From assembly GCA_042219835.1 (NCBI GenBank), contig JBHJMN010000024.1:24308-88307 (forward strand): a DNA stretch of 64,000 nucleotides. The letters are read 5' to 3'. The stretch's first letter is position 1. Each line of letters begins with the position of its first letter. The notes beneath the pieces were generated by a model. It was not told where the DNA came from. It saw nothing but the letters and a program-made list of their open reading frames with translations, and did not search any database. The stretch comes from Paenibacillus_G elgii_A. Its GTDB lineage: Bacteria > Bacillota > Bacilli > Paenibacillales > NBRC-103111. Both the position numbers and the translations under genes were made by a program. Shown here one piece after another: positions 33,888-42,744 of this stretch.

Positions 33888-35684
33888 TCACGGCTTAAAC
33901 CAGATGTTTTTGAACTGCACCCAGTCCAGCGCGTCCAATGAAATGCCCTTGACGGATTCGTGATAGATCGTTTTCAACCGTTTGAAATATAAAAAGTGAA
34001 GCACCTGCTTGGCGGTCAAATGCGCTTCAATCGCTTGCAGCAGAGCCGAACGGCGGCTGGACGACGGCTCGCGCAGCGCCTCTTCCGTCAGTGCGGCGAC
34101 TTTGGCTTTGACCGCAGGCTCCAAATGCCGCTGCATGCTCTTGTACAAGTCGATGAGCCGGAGCTCCGCATCGTTGTCGAGCATGATGGAGAACAGCAGC
34201 AGATCGGCGTGCAGCCGCTGCTCGCTCTTGAACTCCTCTACAGACAGCAGCTTGATCTCCACGGCAAAACCGGCTTCCTGGAGCAGCGCCTGCACATGCA
34301 GCGCATCCGGCTCATAGTGCGTGATCGTGCACAGCGTCAGCCGCTGACCGTCATAGGCGGCTCGCTTGAGCAGCGCGCGAATGTGGTTGGTCTCATGGGC
34401 AAGCGGCTCCGCTTCCGGCCCCGTGCTTCCATGCCCGTGGCCGATAAAGCTGTCGGCCGTATAGATGGCGTCGCCGCCGATCCGCTCCAGCAGCTTGCGG
34501 CGGTTCAAGGCGGTGCATACCGCGCCCCGCAGCGCAGGGTCGCTGAGCGGTCCCTGCTTCAGCAGGTTGAAGGTCAGGAACCGGCACGTCGCCCCAGGCT
34601 GCTGCACTTGCTGCCAGGTTTCGGAAGCTTCGTCGGGCAGGCGGTAGTTGTGGATAATCTGAAAGCTCTCCAGCGTCCGCTCGCTGCCCTGCACTTGCAT
34701 GTCGGGAATATGCCACAGCTCCACGCGGTCGAGGTGCGCCCGGCCTTGGAAATAAGCAGGAAAAGCGTCGAGCACGCACATGGACGCATCCAAGTGCATC
34801 AGCTTAAACGGGCCGGTGCCAATGGGAGCGAGCGCAAACCGCTCACCCAGCTCCTCGCACAGCTCAGCTGGGACGATGGAGGCGCGGTTCGTGCCGGCAT
34901 ATTGAAGCAGCAGCTCACAAGGCTCGGAGAGCCGGATGCTGACCGTGATCGGATCTGCCGCTTCCACGGAGTCGATTTGCCGGTGTACCCAGCCGTACAG
35001 CGCGCCGGCCGCCAGCCGCTTGAGCCTCTCGAACGTATATTTTACGTCGTCTGCGGTCAATTCTCTGCCGTGATGGAACTGGATGCCTTTGCGCAGATGA
35101 AACGTCCAGACCGTCCGCGCTTCGTTCACCTCCCAAGCGTGAGCGATATGCGGCTCGATCGTTTGGGTCAGCCGGTTGTAGCGGACAAGCGGATCGAACA
35201 GCTGGTGCACGAGGTGGGCTTCCGTCCGGAAATTAGTCGTGGCGGGATCGAGTGACTGCAGCGACTGGGTAAGCGGAAAACGCAGCGTATCGAAGCGCTT
35301 GCTGCCCCGCATCTCGCTGCTGTAGCCGAAATAGCCTGCCAGCCAGCGGTGAAAGCTGTCTCTAAGGGACCCTTCCGGCGAAGAGACGTTCAACTGCTCA
35401 AGCGCGCCCTGCAAATCTTTGCGCTCGACAAGGTCTTGTGCGATCGAGAGGATGAGATCCTCGGCAGGTTTATAGAACGTCAGGGCGGACTTTTGGCCGC
35501 GCCCGCGCTTCGGCAGCCAATCGAGCCAGGCTTCGCTTTGCATTTTTTTGAGCAGCAGCACGACATTGCGGTGCGTGCAGCCGAGAACGGCCGCCAGCTC
35601 GTCGAGATGGACGAGGTGCGGTTGCTGCTCGGCGATATGCGGATACTGCTCGCGAAGGCGGATATAGTGGTTTGCCAGCTTCAT
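33888..35684 (-). CDS. SgrR-family regulator (HTH plus peptide-type solute-binding domain)
   Basis: 598 residues. Residues 1-110 form an SgrR-type winged HTH (LDELAAVLGCTHRNVVLLLKK, then WLDWLPKRGRGQKSALTF). Residues ~145-560 are a family-5 (oligopeptide/nickel-type) substrate-binding domain (LDPATTNFRTEAHLVHQLFD, HLRKGIQFHHGRELTADDV). SgrR of E. coli senses sugar-phosphate stress; in Bacillales relatives usually sit beside an MFS exporter gene. None adjoins here. GGAGG precedes the ATG. Confidence 0.88.
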   Translation of the reverse strand: MKLANHYIRLREQYPHIAEQQPHLVHLDELAAVLGCTHRNVVLLLKKMQSEAWLDWLPKRGRGQKSALTFYKPAEDLILSIAQDLVERKDLQGALEQLNVSSPEGSLRDSFHRWLAGYFGYSSEMRGSKRFDTLRFPLTQSLQSLDPATTNFRTEAHLVHQLFDPLVRYNRLTQTIEPHIAHAWEVNEARTVWTFHLRKGIQFHHGRELTADDVKYTFERLKRLAAGALYGWVHRQIDSVEAADPITVSIRLSEPCELLLQYAGTNRASIVPAELCEELGERFALAPIGTGPFKLMHLDASMCVLDAFPAYFQGRAHLDRVELWHIPDMQVQGSERTLESFQIIHNYRLPDEASETWQQVQQPGATCRFLTFNLLKQGPLSDPALRGAVCTALNRRKLLERIGGDAIYTADSFIGHGHGSTGPEAEPLAHETNHIRALLKRAAYDGQRLTLCTITHYEPDALHVQALLQEAGFAVEIKLLSVEEFKSEQRLHADLLLFSIMLDNDAELRLIDLYKSMQRHLEPAVKAKVAALTEEALREPSSSRRSALLQAIEAHLTAKQVLHFLYFKRLKTIYHESVKGISLDALDWVQFKNIWFKP

Positions 35685-35841
35685 AGAACAACCTCCGGGG
35701 GTTCTGAAAAAATATGAAATTTATATTTCAAAATTTACTCTTTTTATTCGTGTTTTTCAAGTTACAATAAACGTGGATGGGCAATTCGATAAATTTATAA
35801 CGAAATGGAAAATAGTTCATCAACATTGAGGAGGAATTCGG

Positions 35842-36195
35842 ATGTACTGTCCTTCATGGTCCGATCAAGAGCAAATTCGAGGAGTAAAGCGGCTTCCGCT
35901 TACGGTCGCCTGGGGCGATCAACTGCTGTCGGAGGCCGAAACGGCCGTGAACGCGGCGCATACGGACGAGGAATTGCGGAGGGCGGTATGCGCTCTGGCG
36001 CGGATCGCCTACGGGCACATTCACGGAAAAGACCTGCTCGACCTGCTGCAAACCGACGACAAGGAAATTTTGCGGGATCTCGCGGGGGATTGCGATCGTA
36101 TACAACAAGCAAGTTTTTACGAGCTGCGGCAATGGGCTAACCGATGGAGCCGGCAAATCCGGCAAAGCAAGCATAAAGCGGCCCTGCTGCAATAA
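35842..36195 (+). CDS. Hypothetical protein
   Basis: 117 residues, mostly alpha-helical, starting MYCPSWSDQEQIRGVKRLP and with helices SEAETAVNAAHTDEELRRAV, ALARIAYGHIHGKDLLDLL and FYELRQWANRWSRQIRQSK. No family recognised. GAGGAGG precedes the ATG. It is divergent from the SgrR-like gene, so the regulator might control it (inference only). Confidence 0.6.
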   Translation: MYCPSWSDQEQIRGVKRLPLTVAWGDQLLSEAETAVNAAHTDEELRRAVCALARIAYGHIHGKDLLDLLQTDDKEILRDLAGDCDRIQQASFYELRQWANRWSRQIRQSKHKAALLQ

Positions 36196-36272
36196 ACTTA
36201 AAGCAGGCTAAGCCAAGCGGAGCTAATTCAATATTCAAAAAGAAAAAATTTTTCAACGAAAGGATATGGAGA

Positions 36273-36464
36273 ATGGTATTCTTGTTATTAAAGTTAATTA
36301 AACTTGTTGTTTTTTTTCTATTATTTATGACGGTTAGTTATTTTTTTATTTTAGACAAAAACGTGAAAAAAACTGTATTATTATCGTTGTTAGCTGTTAT
36401 TATTTTATTTTTAGTTGATGTTTTTTTTCCAATGTTATTTATCTATTTCTTAAAGCAATATTAG
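36273..36464 (+). CDS. Small two-TM membrane protein, very AT-rich
   Basis: 63 residues comprising two hydrophobic helices (LIKLVVFFLLFMTVSYFFIL and TVLLSLLAVIILFLVDVFF) separated by DKNVKK. Base composition is far more AT-rich than the surroundings. AAAGGA and GGAGA lie upstream, and a long hairpin with a T run follows, which supports a real gene. Confidence 0.55.
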   Translation: MVFLLLKLIKLVVFFLLFMTVSYFFILDKNVKKTVLLSLLAVIILFLVDVFFPMLFIYFLKQY

Positions 36465-36496
36465 CAACCAACTAGTACACCATCAATCCTTATATG

Positions 36497-36565
36497 CATC
36501 TGTCATTCCCTTTTGATGAATTGGTGGCACAACCATCATATGGAATGGACAGATGTTTTTCTGTT
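36497..36565 (+). terminator. Long-stem terminator-like hairpin
   Basis: CATCTGTCATTCC pairs with GGAATGGACAGATG (one bulge), enclosing a second stem around TGGT / ACCA. The 3' arm is followed by TTTTTCTGTTCTTTT. It ends the AT-rich small membrane protein gene and precedes the hybrid kinase gene. Confidence 0.75.
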
Positions 36566-36641
36566 CTTTTATTAGTTTTTTGTAAATTTTCATTTGTCAG
36601 GCACTATGTTTTGTGAACAGCCAAAAGGAAAGCCGCAACGT

Positions 36642-39600
36642 TTGTCGAAATTTACAGCTATGACGCAGACATCAAACAACAAAGCTCTCAAAGCGAGTGC
36701 CGTAATTTTATTATTCTTGTCCGTTCTCCTGGGCCTTCGGTGGTTTTGGTTTTGGGCGTATGCGGCCCCGGAGCATCCCCGCGCGGTTCAAGGTGTGCTG
36801 GATCTGAGGGGCTGGAGTCTGGAGCATTACCGCACCTTTACGCTCGATGGCGAGTGGGAATTTTACCCCGGCGCCTTGCTTTCCTATGAAGACATAAGGA
36901 GTCCATCTGCCGGCCATCCGAATGTTGTCCAAGTTCCCGGGAACTGGAGCGAAGGGATGCCGGAAGGCTCGGAATCGTCGTTCGGCTACGGTACCTATCG
37001 GCTGCGCATCCTTGTCGATCAGCCGTTAAACCAGCCGTACGGCTTCTGGATTCAGGAGATCATGGCCTCGTCCGTCATCGAAATTAACGGACGGAAGGAA
37101 GCACAATTTGGCCGGCCGGCGGAGAACGCGAAGGCGTACGAACCGAGAAAAGTTTCTTACACCGCAACTTATGAGCGGAACGACGTGAAAGAAATCGAAC
37201 TGCTGGTACGTGCAGCCAATTACGAGAATCCTCATTCCGGAGGAATTATCAAGTCGATTCGCTTTGGCTCTCAGGCGGCCATTGACTACCAACGCGGGTA
37301 TTCCATCGGGTTTCAGCTCGTCGCCTTCATGGTGCTGCTGCTGCATGGCTTGTACGCCGTCATCTTATATTTGTTCAACCCGCGGCATAAGGTGCTCCTG
37401 ATCTTTTTCCTGCTGCTTGCGGATGCTGGCATTTCTGTCGTTTCCGATCATGATAACCTGCTTCTGCTCTGGCTGCCGCTAAATTTCGACTGGGCTCTGA
37501 AAATCAAGCTGCTTTCCTACTTATGGCTGCCTTTCTTCATGCTGCTTCTGGCCAGAAACTTTGAAGGTTATGCCGCCGGTAAGCGATGGTTCCGTGCTTA
37601 TAGCGCCGTGTTGGGGAGCTACTCGGCGTTTCTGCTCGCCGCAACCCCGCCGCTTATTTACGATTCGATAGACGCCCATGTGTTCGTTTTGCTTTATTTG
37701 TTTCCCGTCGTCTGGTTTACGTATCTGCTCGGCCGCAAGGTGGCCCGAAACGAACAAGACGCCTTGTTTTTTCTGTTTGCCGCGATGAGCATCGTATCCA
37801 GCATTGTCTGGGGCGTCCTCTCCCCTTATAACGCAGCGGGAAGCGTTTACTATCCGATCGACATTATTGCAGCCATTGTTTGCTTCTCGGCCTACTGGTT
37901 TAAGCGGTTTTTCCGCAACGCCGAGGAGAACGCCAAGCTGAACGAGCAGCTGCGGGTGTCCGACAAGCTGAAGGACCAGTTCCTTGCGAATACGTCGCAT
38001 GAGCTGAGAACGCCGCTGCACGGCATTTTGAATATCGCCCGGACCGTTGCGGCCAAAGAGAAGCATGCCATGGACCGCGCCAGCTTCGAGAACTTGGAGC
38101 TGCTGATCACGATCAGCAGCCGGATGTCGCAGCAGCTCGACGACCTGCTCGACGTGGCGCAGCTTCAGGAAAAGCGCATCGTGCTGCAGAAGGAGCCGCT
38201 GCGCATTCAAGCGGTCGCTTCCGGCGTCGCCGGGATGCTCCGGTTTATCACCGATTCCAAGCCCGTTCAGCTAAAGATTGAGATTGCGGATGCGGTGCCG
38301 ACGGTATGGGCGGACGAAAAGAGACTTGTGCAAATTTTGTTCAACCTGATACATAACGCTCTGAAATTCACGGACGAAGGAACGGTGGTCATTTCCGCTT
38401 ATGTCAGCGGAGAACTGGTCGTTGTTCAAGTCTCCGACAGCGGCATCGGCATGGATGAGGAGACGCAGGCGCGCATCTTTTTGCCCTATGAGCAGGGGGC
38501 TCACGGACAAGGCGACAGCGGGGGAATCGGCCTTGGCTTAAGCATCTGCAAGCAGTTGGTGGAATTGCACGGCGGCGAACTGACGGTTCGCTCCGAACCG
38601 GGCCGGGGCTCCGTATTCAGCTTTTCGCTTCCGCTGGCCGCTGCGTCGGGTCTCCCGTCGAAGCACACTCCGCAATCACGGACTGCTGAAGAGGAGAAAA
38701 CGGGGGACGGTTTGAGCCTGTCCGAGGACTTAATCGGCGAGTGGCCTGACCTGCCGTCCACTGCGCCTTCCTTTGCCGGAGAAAAAATGAACATTCTCGC
38801 GGTCGATGATGATCCGGTCAACCTAAAGGTGCTCGTCGGCATTCTCTCTGCGGAGCCATACCATATCAGGACCGTTTCATCAGGCCGGGAGGCGCTGGAA
38901 TTGCTTGACGCGGAGCCTTGGGACCTGCTGATTGCCGACGTCATGATGCCGCATATGTCCGGCTACGAGCTGACACGGCGGGTGAGGACTCATTTTTCCA
39001 TTTCGGAGCTGCCGGTGCTGCTGCTGACCGCCCGAAGTCAGCTTGCGGACATCTACACCGGATTTTTGTCCGGGGCCAACGATTACGTGACCAAGCCGGT
39101 CGATGCGCTTGAACTGAAGTACCGCATCTGGTCGTTAACTACGTTGAAGCAATCCGTCAACGAGCGGCTGCGCATGGAAGCCGCTTATTTGCAGGCGCAG
39201 ATCCATCCTCATTTTCTGTTCAACACGCTGAACTCGATTATGGCTTTGAGCGATATGGATACGGACAAAATGCGTGATTTAATCGACGCCTTTGCGTCGT
39301 ATTTACGAATCAGCTTCGATTTTCTGAATTCGGGCAGGCTGGTGGAGCTTACGCATGAGCTGGAGCTTGTTGAGTCCTTCCTGTATATCGAACAGGAACG
39401 GTTTGGCGACAGGTTATCTGTCGTGTGGGAGGTTGAGCCCGATATGGATTTGACGCTTCCTCCGCTGACGATCCAGCCTCTTGTGGAAAATGCGGTCAAG
39501 CATGGCCTCCTTGGCCAAGGGAAGGGCGGCACGGTCATGATCCGTATTGTCCGTCGCGAGGGCTCCGTACGGATTGAAGTTAAGGATAACGGCATCGGGA

Positions 39601-39791
39601 TGGAACAAGAACGGGCCGACCAACTGCTGAATCTGACGATGAGAAGCAAAGGCGGAATCGGGCTGTCCAATACGAACCGGCGGCTGAAGCAGCGATACGG
39701 GAAAGGCTTAACCATCCAAAGCAAGCCGGGCGAAGGCACGACGGTATCGTTCGAGATTCCAGACCTTAAAGTGACAAAAGCCCTAAAATAG
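36642..39791 (+). CDS. 7TMR-DISM hybrid histidine kinase with two kinase cores and a receiver
   Basis: About 1049 residues. TM helix, then an extracellular galactose-binding-like 7TMR-DISM domain (GVLDLRGWSLEHYRTFTLDG, VPGNWSEG), seven TM helices (~220-425), HisKA (FLANTSHELRTPLHGI, His453), HATPase (HNALKFTDEG, DSGIGM, GIGLGLS), a receiver (Asp766 in LIADVMMPHMSG, Lys of VTKPVD), and then a second, LytS/YesM-type kinase (QAQIHPHFLFNTLNSI, His857) with its own HATPase (ENAVKHGLLG, GIGLSNTNRRLKQRYG). TTG 36642 has AAAGGAAA upstream; ATG 36660 is the alternative. No cognate regulator is adjacent. Confidence 0.88.
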   Translation: MSKFTAMTQTSNNKALKASAVILLFLSVLLGLRWFWFWAYAAPEHPRAVQGVLDLRGWSLEHYRTFTLDGEWEFYPGALLSYEDIRSPSAGHPNVVQVPGNWSEGMPEGSESSFGYGTYRLRILVDQPLNQPYGFWIQEIMASSVIEINGRKEAQFGRPAENAKAYEPRKVSYTATYERNDVKEIELLVRAANYENPHSGGIIKSIRFGSQAAIDYQRGYSIGFQLVAFMVLLLHGLYAVILYLFNPRHKVLLIFFLLLADAGISVVSDHDNLLLLWLPLNFDWALKIKLLSYLWLPFFMLLLARNFEGYAAGKRWFRAYSAVLGSYSAFLLAATPPLIYDSIDAHVFVLLYLFPVVWFTYLLGRKVARNEQDALFFLFAAMSIVSSIVWGVLSPYNAAGSVYYPIDIIAAIVCFSAYWFKRFFRNAEENAKLNEQLRVSDKLKDQFLANTSHELRTPLHGILNIARTVAAKEKHAMDRASFENLELLITISSRMSQQLDDLLDVAQLQEKRIVLQKEPLRIQAVASGVAGMLRFITDSKPVQLKIEIADAVPTVWADEKRLVQILFNLIHNALKFTDEGTVVISAYVSGELVVVQVSDSGIGMDEETQARIFLPYEQGAHGQGDSGGIGLGLSICKQLVELHGGELTVRSEPGRGSVFSFSLPLAAASGLPSKHTPQSRTAEEEKTGDGLSLSEDLIGEWPDLPSTAPSFAGEKMNILAVDDDPVNLKVLVGILSAEPYHIRTVSSGREALELLDAEPWDLLIADVMMPHMSGYELTRRVRTHFSISELPVLLLTARSQLADIYTGFLSGANDYVTKPVDALELKYRIWSLTTLKQSVNERLRMEAAYLQAQIHPHFLFNTLNSIMALSDMDTDKMRDLIDAFASYLRISFDFLNSGRLVELTHELELVESFLYIEQERFGDRLSVVWEVEPDMDLTLPPLTIQPLVENAVKHGLLGQGKGGTVMIRIVRREGSVRIEVKDNGIGMEQERADQLLNLTMRSKGGIGLSNTNRRLKQRYGKGLTIQSKPGEGTTVSFEIPDLKVTKALK

Positions 39792-39840
39792 ACAAATAGT
39801 CTCTTTTTCCCAAACCGATTTTCTGAGAGAATAGATGTAG

Positions 39841-39943
39841 AAAAATAGCAGGTAAGTCGGTATTTTCATAAGAACGTGGCATCACGACCCCGCTCTATGG
39901 AAGACCGGTTTGCCTCCGATAACCTGGAGGGAGATCAATCCAA
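39841..39943 (+). promoter_or_regulatory. Structured 5' leader with an RBS-sequestering hairpin
   Basis: CCTCC (39913-39917) can pair with the GGAGG Shine-Dalgarno (39926-39930) across an 8-nt loop, and CGGT (39858-39861) can pair with ACCG (39904-39907). The leader does not match the riboswitch consensus motifs I can recall. Confidence 0.45.
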
Positions 39944-40621
39944 ATGAACAAGAAGATCACAGCATCGATAATCGGCCTTTCCCTGCTGCTTTCGACGAGC
40001 GCAGGCGTGTATGCTGGAGCGAACCTTCAAGAAATTAAAGCCTACCTGAACGGCGACTTGAAAGTAAAAGTCAACGGGCAGCCGGTACAGCTGAACGACG
40101 AGCAGGGCAATGCCATCCTGCCGATTACCTATGAAGGCAACACGTACTTGCCGGTACGGGCCGTAGCCGGTGCTTTGAACGTAGCCGTCGACTACGACAA
40201 GGCGACAAGCACCGTTCTGCTTGGCGAAAAAGCCGAGGGCGTGGCGATCAAAACGCAGAAGTTCTCCGATGCGGACTACTCCAAGGATAAAAAGCATACA
40301 ACCTATGCGAACAAAGATTATCAGGAAGTCCTGTACGATGTGCGAGACGCCGTCCGTTCGGGCTCGTTTATGTTGTTCCCGGATAAAAAGTACCAAAAGC
40401 TGGTTTTGCAAATTGGTGCGGTCGGCGCGGATATCCCGAAGATCAAGATCGAGGACAGTCAAACCAAAGCGTTGTTGAAAGAAGAATCGGTTGCCGTAAA
40501 AGACGGTATGAAAACGATCGAAGTCGATATCAGCGGGGTAAAAGAGCTGTTCATTGACTTCGAAAAGCTGCAATCGGATGCTGGCTATGTCGTTCCGTTG
40601 ACGACGTCGTACTATAAATAA
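39944..40621 (+). CDS. Secreted stalk-domain (copper amine oxidase N-terminal-like) protein
   Basis: 225 residues with a Sec signal peptide (MNKKITASIIGLSLLLSTSA, cleaved near VYA|GA). A copper amine oxidase N-like/stalk domain covers residues ~35-95 (VKVNGQPVQLNDEQGNAILP, TYLPVRAVAGALNVAVDYD). The C-terminal half may be an NPCBM-like beta-sandwich (YQKLVLQIGAVG, FIDFEKLQSD). Such proteins are abundant at the surface of Paenibacillus-type bacteria and are not oxidases. GGAGGGAG precedes the ATG. Confidence 0.85.
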   Translation: MNKKITASIIGLSLLLSTSAGVYAGANLQEIKAYLNGDLKVKVNGQPVQLNDEQGNAILPITYEGNTYLPVRAVAGALNVAVDYDKATSTVLLGEKAEGVAIKTQKFSDADYSKDKKHTTYANKDYQEVLYDVRDAVRSGSFMLFPDKKYQKLVLQIGAVGADIPKIKIEDSQTKALLKEESVAVKDGMKTIEVDISGVKELFIDFEKLQSDAGYVVPLTTSYYK

Positions 40622-40631
40622 GGCTTGTTCC

Positions 40632-40668
40632 CGAACCCCCTGGTCGCTTTGACGATTCGGGGTTTTTT
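40632..40668 (+). terminator. Rho-independent terminator
   Basis: AACCCC / GGGGTT outer stem with an inner GTC / GAC pairing, followed by a T run, 10 nt after the stop codon. Confidence 0.75.
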
Positions 40669-40721
40669 AACTTCCCTCCTTCCAGGGGGGAAAGCTACTC
40701 TCGGCATCCAGTTCGGTACGC

Positions 40722-42635
40722 TCAGGACCCGTATTTATTCCTGTAATGCGCCAGCGCCAGCAGCGGCCAGATGGCGTTGTAGCTGTGATAGCGCACGTAA
40801 AACTCCCCGGCCAATCCCGCTCCGGTCGGATACTTGGCTGGCCAGGAAGTATCCCCGGCCTCCAGCATGTCCGCCAGCGCACGCGCCGCCCGGTTGATGG
40901 CGTCCGTCGGCGCCGGATGCACGGCGATCAGCGCGTCGAGCGCCCAAGCGGTCTGCGAGGGCGTGCTTGCGCCAAGCGGGATATAGAGCTTGGCCCGGTC
41001 GCTGCGGCACGATTCGCCGAAGCCGCCGTCCGGGTTTTGGATGCCGGTGAGCCACCGCGCCGCTTGCTGCAGCTCCGGCTGATCGGGTGGAACCCCGACG
41101 GCTGCGAGCCCGGTTACGGCGGCCCATGTACCGTAAATGTAGCAGATGCCCCAACGGCCGTACCAGGAGCCGTTCCGTTCTTGGCAGCCGAGCAGCCACC
41201 GGACGGCGCGCCGGATGAACGGCTGCTCTTGGCGGATTCCCGCCCAAATGCCCAGATATTCCAGCGTGCGCCCGGTCAGGTCCGCGGCCGAAGCGTCAAT
41301 CGCTGCCTCTGCGCCGTCGACGGGAAGGGCGGCGAGCAGCAGGGAGTTTTTGTTCCGCTCGAAGGCCGGCCAGCCGCCGTCGTCGTTCTGCAGCGAGAGC
41401 ACCCAATGAAGGCCGCGGCTCCTTGCTTCGCCGTACCGGTCCTCGGGCCGCCCCGGACTCCGGCGCAGCGCCCGCAGCGCGGCGGTCGTATCGTCCACGT
41501 CCGGCACAATCGTATTGATGTCGGAGAACCCCCAGCCGCCGGGAACGGGGTTCGCGACATCGGCGCTCCAATCGCCGAGCTTCGTGTGCTGGCGCGAGAG
41601 CAGGTAGGCGTCCGCCTGCCGGATCGCCGGATGCGAGGCCGGCAGCCCCGCTTCCTGCAGCGCATGGCTAAGGAGCGCCGTATCCCAGACGGTGGAGGGC
41701 GAGTTTTGGATGTGAAGCTGTCCGCCGTCGGGTTCGCAGGCGAGCGAGATCAGCCCTTGTACCGCTCTTGCGATGACGGGATGCCGCTCGTCGTATCCGA
41801 GCGCCAGCAGCGCATACACCATCAGGAACGTGCAGGATGCATAGCTGTACAGTGTCCCGTTCGGTTCGATCCGCTCAAGCATATAGCGTTCGGTTTGCCG
41901 AAGCGCCAGCCTGCGGAGCTCCCGCGGCAGGTAAGGCAGCTTATGCAGAGCGCGTTGGATGTCGTTCCACCAGCCGGAGAGGCGGCGGTCTTCCCCGACA
42001 TCCCTTTCCTCGGCATGCGCCGACCAGCGCCCGCGGGCGGGAAGCAGCTCGGACAAGTCGGGCGTCCCCGCCGTTTTGACCGCGAACTGCTGGACGCCCA
42101 ATATCGCAACGGGCGCCAGATGTATGCGCGCGTAACTGGAAAAACGATAAAAGCTCAACGGGAACGACCGGGGAAGCAGCAGCAATTCAGGCGGAAAGGG
42201 GAACGGCTGCGGCCAAGGGTACTGACCGATAACAGCCAGCATCGCCTTGGTCAACAAGCCGCTGACGTTCCGCAGGCCGCCTTTGGATAAAATAAACCGT
42301 CTCGCCCGCCGCAGCGCTTCGTCGGAAGCGGGCAGCCCGGCATACCGCAGTGCCGCATAAGCCTCAACCGTCACCGACAAATGCCCGTCGCCGTCGTCGT
42401 AAAACCATTTCCACGCGCCGTTCGCTTCCTGCTTCGATAAAATCCGGTTTGCTAAACGCCGTATAAGGTTTTCGTCCTTGACGTTTAATGATCTTAATAA
42501 CACGATCAGATACCCGTCCGTTACGATCCCGTTTTCAAAGCAAAAACGCCACGTCCCGTCCGGCGATTGCCGCGTCAGCAGCATCTGCATCAAACGATCG
42601 GTGGCGGTTTCGACAATCCGGTGGAGGCTGCTCAT
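40722..42635 (-). CDS. sqhC: Sporulenol synthase/squalene-hopene cyclase family protein
   Basis: 637 residues, the length of B. subtilis SqhC (632). The catalytic DxDD motif is PDVDDTTAALRAL (Asp379-Val-Asp-Asp382). Several QW repeats are present (RQSPDGTWRFCFE, NDDGGWPAFERN, CQERNGSWYGRWGICYIYG, NPDGGFGESC). The stretches RFSSYARIHLAPVA and NGTLYSYAS also fit SqhC. SqhC cyclises C35 tetraprenyl-beta-curcumene to sporulenol, a spore-lipid terpene; an activity on squalene is the alternative. ATG 42635 is chosen for GGGAAAGG 9 nt upstream. No ytpB-like synthase gene is in the window. Confidence 0.9.
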   Translation of the reverse strand: MSSLHRIVETATDRLMQMLLTRQSPDGTWRFCFENGIVTDGYLIVLLRSLNVKDENLIRRLANRILSKQEANGAWKWFYDDGDGHLSVTVEAYAALRYAGLPASDEALRRARRFILSKGGLRNVSGLLTKAMLAVIGQYPWPQPFPFPPELLLLPRSFPLSFYRFSSYARIHLAPVAILGVQQFAVKTAGTPDLSELLPARGRWSAHAEERDVGEDRRLSGWWNDIQRALHKLPYLPRELRRLALRQTERYMLERIEPNGTLYSYASCTFLMVYALLALGYDERHPVIARAVQGLISLACEPDGGQLHIQNSPSTVWDTALLSHALQEAGLPASHPAIRQADAYLLSRQHTKLGDWSADVANPVPGGWGFSDINTIVPDVDDTTAALRALRRSPGRPEDRYGEARSRGLHWVLSLQNDDGGWPAFERNKNSLLLAALPVDGAEAAIDASAADLTGRTLEYLGIWAGIRQEQPFIRRAVRWLLGCQERNGSWYGRWGICYIYGTWAAVTGLAAVGVPPDQPELQQAARWLTGIQNPDGGFGESCRSDRAKLYIPLGASTPSQTAWALDALIAVHPAPTDAINRAARALADMLEAGDTSWPAKYPTGAGLAGEFYVRYHSYNAIWPLLALAHYRNKYGS

Positions 42636-42744
42636 TCTCATCACCCTTTCCCCATCATTGTATGGGGGCTCCCGGCAAATCATGCGCGGGTTCGCGAGGA
42701 AACGGGACGAGTATGCGGGCCTCCGGCCCGGTATTCGGCGGTAG

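Noticed and set aside
40746..42290. 514-codon plus-strand ORF opposite sqhC
   Set aside because: Antisense shadow with Arg/Pro/Gly-biased composition; sqhC motifs on the other strand are unambiguous.
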